A stretch of DNA of 64,000 bases from Chlorokybus atmophyticus (lineage: Eukaryota > Streptophyta > Chlorokybophyceae > Chlorokybales > Chlorokybaceae): the NCBI GenBank assembly GCA_009103225.1, contig RHPI01002568.1, positions 402,177-466,176 of the forward strand, given 5' to 3'. The first letter of the stretch is position 1, and the number at the start of each line of letters is the position of its first letter. Shown piece after piece: positions 57,900 through 64,000 of the stretch. Under the pieces are notes generated by a model. The model was not told where the DNA came from. It did no database searches and saw only the letters and a list, made by a program, of their open reading frames with translations. A program made the position numbers and the translations under genes.

Positions 57900-58260
57900 C
57901 TGCCACCATGAGACTTTAGCAGATTGTGTGATGTTGGACGACTTGCGTCACCGTTGCAGTGAGGGCGGTGATGCGCTAGTGGGTTCAAAGGTGCAAGTAT
58001 ACTGGCCAGCCGACCAGCAATGTACGAAGGACGCATGTACGCACACAACTCTGCCATTAAAAAGTGAGCTACACTATTGCACAAGACCCACTCTGGCGCG
58101 TGCACAACTTACGCGCATGTGCTGTACAGGCAGGCACAGTGTTCGGTTTATACGACGGCGACGTGCAGCACCTACTCAATAACAAGCACTGCATTGTGGT
58201 GGTCTACGAGGGCGGCGCCGTGGAGCAATATGCTGTCATGTAGCTAGGGTATAAGGGCAG
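57900..58260 (+). pseudogene. Tudor-like module remnant
   Basis: Two coding-like pieces, one frame-shifted from the other, read VGSKVQVYWPADQQ with a following MYEG, and later VVVYEGGAVEQY. This is the pattern of a Tudor-like barrel (G..V.VYW..D...Y.G....V.Y..G..E). It is probably a decayed chromatin-reader-like domain in a mobile protein; the neighbour relation to the FEN-like gene is only positional. Confidence 0.3.
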
Positions 58261-58315
58261 GCTGTTGATCACCCTGCTGCAAGCTTGCATGAAAAGGAAG
58301 CCTAGCTGAAGTCCC

Positions 58316-58875
58316 CTACAGTGATAGAGCCTCATTAAATGACATAACTGGTTGCGGAGGGGGGAGAGGGGAGCCTTCCATCATGAGCTTGGAGAAGGAG
58401 GTTGCGGGGCTAAGACTCGTCTCCGGCATTGGCGCCAGAAGGGGAGAGATCAGAGTCCAAAGAGGGCTGAGAAAGTGGGAAAGATGACGCAGGAGGTGAT
58501 GCAGCGGCGGCTGAAAGGTGCAGTGAGGGAGCATCATTGCTAGAGGAAAAGTGAGCCAAGGAAGTATGCTAACGCAGACGCGAGGAGGAAGGCGCTCGGC
58601 CGGGCTAAAGGTGCATGCATTTTTTGCAAATATATATGTATATAAAAACATGTATATACATATATATACATATGGCCCTCCTGGCCACAACCAAAGCAAG
58701 TGGCTGGAGAGAGGGAGTAACCACCCTGACGGAGACTTGCCATGATGAACCAGCGAGAACCGTGAATATTGATTACTTTGGGAACGGTTTTGCCCGAACG
58801 AAGAAGAAAGCGGTAACGTGCCGTGGATGTTTTGATATAGACAGAGGCATTAGGCACCGCGATGATGGAGCCCAT
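58316..58875 (-). pseudogene. gag-like remnant with an interrupted zinc knuckle
   Basis: On minus, CFGCGQEGH is the first part of a retroviral-type CCHC knuckle. The last Cys is missing because a TA/TG-rich tract (58628-58675) follows immediately. Further downstream the frame is Pro/Ser/Leu-rich. It is separate from the copia element and lies 3' of the gypsy pol, so it is likely a fragment of another LTR element. Confidence 0.45.
58628..58675. repeat. AT-rich (TATATG)n tract
   Basis: Alternating TATATATG/CATATATA segments, some forming short inverted repeats. Confidence 0.85.
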
Positions 58876-58944
58876 TTAGCCATATCCGTCATGTATACGG
58901 TGGAGCAGCACGTAGGAACGGGAGGATATCGGGGCGGGCGTTAA

Positions 58945-60565
58945 GAGATTGACGCAAACCGTCAGAGCTCTGTTTGTGTGTTTGTATCCCACTTAACACT
59001 TATACAATTCGACCCGCGCAGATCGGAAGAGCTTTACGCTGTGCCTTGGATCACACTTGCAAAGCTCCTGCAACTGATGAGAAAGTGCACTGCATGATTC
59101 CCTAGGGAGGAGTGAACATCGATTGTATAAAAGACCCACGCATCTTGTCTGAACACACTGTTCACAGCCATAACATGCGGACACTAGTTACGGACGCAAG
59201 CGTCATAATGCGAGGGACGAGCAGTGATTGAGAACTCGTAAGGGAATGCACTATTGTCAACCGTGAACGAGGCCGCCTATTGTGTAGTCTCAGACAAGCA
59301 TTTAACTATGTTAGGGGGGCCCTTTGCTTGAGGAGGAAGCGTCTTACATAAATGGAACAGGGAGGGCGGTGTAGCTGAGACAATATGTGTCCAGAGAGCC
59401 TAGAGCGGGAGGCGTGAAACCACCGACGATCACCACTGGCATCGCCCAGCGGAGGGAAATCCGTCATATCCATAAGGATGGTGCCATTTGCTAATGGCAT
59501 TGCCATAGCCCAGGATCATGTAAATTAAGCACGTGTCGTGCCTTCACTCCTTGTTGCTTGAACTCGTCGTACAACCTCCTTGCTATGCATGTAAGCATGC
59601 TATTGTACACCATGAGACACTGTTGTGCTGTCTGAAAGCACCACTCATCTCACGAGGTAGACACATACACATGAAAGATGCGTGTCTCCTTGCAAAAGGA
59701 AGGCAAGATGACACCAATTTGACTTGCAATCAGCCGTTTGCTCATGAAACTCAGTCCTCACCCATGCAAAGGCAGCTTATACGGTGCATCAAGGTCGCAA
59801 TAACGATACACACTCCTTCATGCAAGGCAACTAAGCAAGGTACACGCACGCACACACGCAAGCATGCACACACGCATACACTCAGCCAAGAACCTCTTCC
59901 CGAAGGCTTTGCTTGCACTCCAGTGAGCCAACTTGCATTTAACCAACTGTAACACAAGCTAGCTAAGGCTTATATACCATCGTTGAGTCCATGCCCAACC
60001 AACTCCTAACCAACTCTTCAACTTCTAATGACTTACAGGCTGCACTAGCTACATAACAGTCATAATGAGGCCGACAAGTGGTCGTAACTGGATAGCAATG
60101 GCTTCCCAAAGCTTATCCTCTTCAAGTACACTCAAAGACGCATCTTTTGAGTTCATCCCCACGCCAAACCACCACTCCAATTGTTAGACACACACATTGT
60201 TACAAGTCATAACTCCAAAACAGCTGCGCGGGATACCATACTAACTCGATTACGCCGAGAACTCCGTTTTTGGCTATGGATACGCCTCGAATACGCCTCC
60301 CACTTGTAAAGGACGACCCAAACTCGAGTCCCAAGTAAAAACCTAACATAAAGAGCCTCTATAATGGCTCAGGGCTCCAAAGTCATAGGGCCCATGTATG
60401 CTGCCAGTCCCGAGGGCACCATGCATATGACACTATATGCTCGCGCATGACAGCTGTCGTGCCTTCACTCCTTGTTGCTTGAACTCGGCGTACAACCTCC
60501 TTGCCATGCATGTTAGCATACTGTTGTACACCATGAGACACTATTGTGCTGCCTGAAAGCACCAC
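58945..60565. other. non-coding stretch carrying part of a 153-bp direct repeat pair
   Basis: No supported gene. One full repeat copy lies at 59534-59686; the second copy (60455-60607) starts here. The interval 59687-60454 has CA-rich tracts and no open frame of note. Confidence 0.4.
59534..59686 (+). repeat. 153-bp direct repeat, copy 1
   Basis: About 95% identical by eye to 60455-60607, same length, both beginning TGTCGTGCC and ending GCGTGTC. Confidence 0.9.
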
Positions 60566-60607
60566 TCATCTCACGAGGTAGACACATACACATGAAAGAT
60601 GCGTGTC
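60455..60607 (+). repeat. 153-bp direct repeat, copy 2
   Basis: Overlaps the 3' end of the gypsy integrase frame (stop near 60566 on minus). The pair may derive from the 3' part of the retroelement. Confidence 0.9.
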
Positions 60608-63600
60608 CCGACCCCCTGCAACTGAGCGCCAACGTCCTCGTGCGCCTGCAGCTGATTCACACACTACTCGTACATGCCGGACAGTACCATGCCCCACCAA
60701 GAATCTCATCCAGTGGCGGGCGGAGGCACTCCATATGCCAACCGGCAACACACTTGTCGCACAGTAGCATGGTGTCCAGCCGTCTGCTCGACCACACCGC
60801 TCACAACGGTAATCCACACCTGGTATTGCCGCCGATGGATTCACGTGGTCATCCACATTAGGCAGATAACAAGGAGCGCAGCCCTTCATGTGCTCCTTGG
60901 TAGTGCGGGCATCAGCTCCCTCCCGCAACAACACTCCATTGCTGAGGATCTTCATCACACGCAGAACGGTGTGACTCGCACTCATGTCCAATGTGTCCTT
61001 GATCTTCCTCTGGAAATAGATGAAGTCTCCAGGCTGAAACTTCCGCAGTCTTGGCTTGTAGAAGCCACTCCTCACCTTGGCATAGCGCAGCATGTTGCGG
61101 TGTTGTGCCACTTACAGGTTGCCAAGTGCCATTGGCATTACACGCCGAAACAGCTCTGCACGCTTTGCTATCTCTCTCTCCCACACATTGGGATCATCCA
61201 AGTCAAGCTCCTGCTAAACCTACCTCCTAATTGATGTTGGCAATATGGGCCCTCTCTCATACAACAAGAAGTAGGGGCTGTATGAGCTCAGCGCAGCTTG
61301 TCGCGTCATGCGGTAGCCATCGCCAGCCACGGCAACGCCAAGTCCCAATCTCTCTTGTTGTGAGTGAGACACTACTTGCGAAGCCCCTTCTTCACCACAT
61401 GTACCATTCTCTCCGCAAGCCCATTAGCTTGGGGATGATCATGGGAAGTCCTGCAATGATCAATGCAGGCTTGCATTAATAAGTCAACAAAGTTGCCACG
61501 AAACTCAATGCCTTGGTCGGTGAGAACCTCGGCACAGGCTTTGGATCTGCTAAGCGCTTGGTCAAGGAAAGCCTCAGCAACTAGCTTGCTCTCCTTCGAC
61601 GGCAACGCCACCACCTCGACCCATTTTAAGAAGTGCTCAATCATCACGAGCACGTAGTGGTTGCCTATTTTGCTGACTGGTAGATTTCCGGCCCAATTTG
61701 GGCTCCACCGATAGAATAGTTCTTGTGTTGGTAGAGGGTGCAGCTGTGGGTGCTTGGCATTAAAGCTCGCCTTCACCCTGTTGCACTCCACACAACTCGC
61801 GACCACTCCCGTCACGGTAGACTGCATGCCAGCCCACTAATATGCTGATTGCACAAGCCCAAGTGTCCTCTTCACACTAAAGTGGCCCATCTTCTCATGA
61901 AGCAGCTCCACAAGCGGCTTCGTCTCATGTGGTTGAGGCACAATCCTCACACCTCCATCAGGCATCAAGCGCAAAAGGTGGTCTCCTTCCCACCGAAACC
62001 GTTGCGCACGCTGCCACACACGATTACGTGTCGCCGTGCTGCACCCAGCTTGAAATAGCCCGGTTTTGAGGTAAGTAAGCACTTGCTCATCATCCCATAC
62101 ATCCTGTAAAGCCTCGGCTTCTTCCCTATGAACGTTGTCGACCGTCAGGGCTGGTGCAGATGCCAAAGCCATCATAACACCATCACTATCGCGCTCAGCT
62201 GCTGCGTTTTAACGCGTGGTTGCGCACACGTCCGCGGCACCCGCCAACACAAATGATGACGCTACACGGAAGGCCAAAAACCCAGCCACGGGCATGGCAT
62301 ACTCATGCCGTGCCTCACTTTCATCCACAAATAATGGATTTAGGTTCCTACTCAGCCCATTCGCGTCCATGTTGTCAATACCAGCTCGGTGTTCAATGCT
62401 GAACTCATACTCTTGCAATATGAGCGCCCATTTGGCATGCTTCCCTGTGAGCTTGTCGTTGCACATTAACCACTTCAAAGGCTGATGGTCGGTAATCACC
62501 GTGAAGGGTTGGCCATACAAGAACGGTTTGAAGTGAACAATGGCCCACACCGCCGCCAAACACTACATCATAGGAACTTTAGTTGGCCTCAGCTTTGTTG
62601 TTGCTTCGGCTACCATACGCCACCACATACTCCTTCCCATTGTTATCTTTCTGACACAACACGGCCCCTATACCCAGGCGGCTCAAGTCTGTGTGTAGGA
62701 TGAAAGGACGGTTGTAGTCGGCCCATTACCGCGCTGGCGCAGTACACAGCTTCTCCATTAAAAAACTCAAAGGCGCGTTGACACTCTTCCGACCAGCACC
62801 ACGCCTTCTCCTTCCTCAACAACTCATTTAAAAGCTTTGCAATCTTGCTGTACCCCTTCACGAACCGCCGATAGTAGTTCGCCAAGCCGAACAATGCGCG
62901 TAGTCGACTGATGTCCGTCGGTGCAGGCACTTGTAGCAAGGCATCCACCTTTGCTTGTTGGACGCAGACGCCGTCTGGCACTATCTCATGCCCCAGGTAC
63001 GGAATGCGATCAGCCCCGAACAAGCACTGTGTTAAAGGTTAAGCATGTGAGGTTTGCTAGTATAGTATGCTTATAGTACATGTTGAAGGTTAAGCATACG
63101 AGGTTTGCTAGTATAATATGCTTATAGTACAGTCAGCTTGTTGATGTTACTTGGATGTGCGGCGGTTACGCAATGGGAGTTACAGTCAACAAGAGTTACG
63201 GGAGCTACGAGAGTTGCGGTCAACTTTGACTTTGACCATTGACTAGGGTTGACTAGGGTTGACTTTGACCGTTGACTAGTGTTGACTAGAGTTGACTTTG
63301 AGTAGGGTTGACTAGTCTTTTCTAGTGTTGACTAGCTTAGTATATAAGTCACTGTATGTGGCGCATACAGGTGGAACTGCAATAGGAACATACTTCTCTT
63401 TGTTGTTGACATGCTATTGCACTTGTTGTTCCTTTAGTGTAAGCGCATGTATGAGGTAGGGCGCATACATGCACACTAGTTCTTAACACACTGCTCCGGG
63501 TGGCACCTCATGCCGGCCTCGCGCACGCGCTCCAAGTGCACAAGATGCTCCTCCATTGTGTGGCTTAACACCATGATGGCATTGATGTAACATATTGCAA

Positions 63601-64000
63601 AGGGTAGCCCACAAAGCACGCAATCCATCACGCGCTGAAACTTCATTGGTGCGTTCTTCAAGCCGAACGGCATGACCTCCCATTGGTAGAGCTAATCTAC
63701 TCCCCAAAATGCTATCTTGCCACGGTCCTCAGGCTTGCTGGCGATTTGGTTGAAGCCTTGCCTCAAGTCCACAATTGAGAACACCTTTGCATCGCCGATG
63801 TCATCAAAGATTGCCTCCGGGATAGGCATGGGGTAGCGATCAGCCTTGGTCTTCTCATTCAATGGCCGATAGTCACCACACATCCTTCTTGAGGTACAGT
63901 TTCCCTGCGCTGCCTTCTTCAATAGCAACACTGTCGCGGCCGCGCGGTCTTGTTCAAAGTCGACTCCGCAATGAGTCTGGCCTCCAACAAGTCAGCACAC
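60566..64000 (-). pseudogene. Ty3/gypsy pol, inactivated and split by a solo LTR
   Basis: Order on minus: RT (63931 to 62643, interrupted at 63488-63030), RNase H (about 62700-62209), H2C2 zinc finger (61937-61770, HEKMGHFSVKRT and CVECNRVK), integrase core (61827-61372) and integrase C-terminal region (61111-60566, with KPRLRKFQPGDFIYFQ). This RT-RH-IN order is gypsy, not copia. Damage: TAG at 63692 between fingers and palm; the RT YxDD box is YINA; a frameshift near 62740; a TAA near 62575; a TAG near 61838; and the first integrase Asp is replaced by Asn (PNWAGNLPVSK). Several of these alone would kill the enzyme. The element continues beyond the right edge, where gag and the 5' LTR should lie. 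Confidence 0.88.
63030..63488 (+). mobile_element. solo LTR, family 1, inserted in the gypsy RT
   Basis: Begins TGTTAA and ends TTAACA, with a perfect 5-bp target duplication CACTG (63025-63029 and 63489-63493). Removing it restores the RT frame across HPEQC and LFGADRIPYLGHE. TATATAA lies near 63340. A tandem of about 50 bp (63035-63129) opens the LTR. Inverted relative of 52393-52841. Confidence 0.93.

Noticed and set aside
15835-63694. Recurrent in-frame TAG codons as a sign of stop-codon reassignment
   Set aside because: TAG is the normal stop of five of the main genes here, and the interrupted frames also carry TGA, TAA and frameshifts.

Overview
This window is eukaryotic nuclear DNA. 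Genes carry many short spliceosomal introns, there is no bacterial-style operon, and LTR and tyrosine-recombinase retrotransposons are present. The gene set points to a green alga or a close relative: a plant-type glutamine-dependent asparagine synthetase, a plant/cyanobacterial-type alkaline/neutral invertase, a plant-like FAD monooxygenase with a probable plastid transit peptide, a surface protein with a long Pro-rich spacer, and a DIRS retrotransposon whose layout resembles Volvox Kangaroo. That placement is inference; the species cannot be read from the sequence. There is an assembly gap at 16211-16337 and a single N at 13853.

Gene-rich part (about 0.4-40 kb). A first coding exon (408-587, -) belongs to a gene running off the left edge. 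Then come a GH100 invertase (2099-5547, -), a 350-bp divergent promoter, an FAD monooxygenase (5898-8904, +) and, convergent with it, asparagine synthetase (9397-13066, -). From 13 to 23.6 kb gene density is low: a decayed inverted copy of the invertase 3' end, a (GT)n gap, a GT8-like remnant, half of a second inverted duplication, and one orphan coding exon. A secreted cyclase-family metal hydrolase follows (23666-25477, +). A MyTH4-FERM gene (28206-31520, +) then converges with a 23-exon gene for a 1,545-residue surface/multi-pass membrane protein (31963-39796, -). I built exon models by hand; phase is preserved across every junction in the six main genes, which is the strongest support for them. 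At least four introns appear to be GC-AG.

Mobile part (about 40-64 kb). A truncated DIRS/Kangaroo-like element (40114-42854) carries a tyrosine recombinase on + and a fragment of its RNase H region on -, meeting tail to tail. After an AT-richer gene-poor stretch comes a decayed multi-exon coiled-coil region (47.4-50.4 kb), then a decayed gene (about 50.99-57.07 kb) of a transposase-like eukaryotic family. Its motif order resembles a FEN1/XPG-type PIN nuclease followed by a Cys-rich tail. That gene is broken by three separate LTR insertions: a solo LTR, an internally deleted Ty1/copia element, and a second solo LTR. Each has a perfect 5-bp target duplication and the host reading frame resumes in frame on the other side. 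The right end (60.6-64 kb, -) is a dead Ty3/gypsy pol, itself split by a solo LTR with a perfect 5-bp target duplication.

The metabolic genes fit sucrose cleavage (invertase) and amide-nitrogen assimilation (asparagine synthetase). I see no evidence that they form one pathway or share regulation, apart from the shared invertase/monooxygenase intergenic region. The most unusual items are the decayed FEN-like locus with its nested insertions, the composite beta-helix/Pro-rich/Ig-like/membrane protein, the motor-less MyTH4-FERM gene, the GC-AG introns and a recurring set of near-perfect intronic palindromes.
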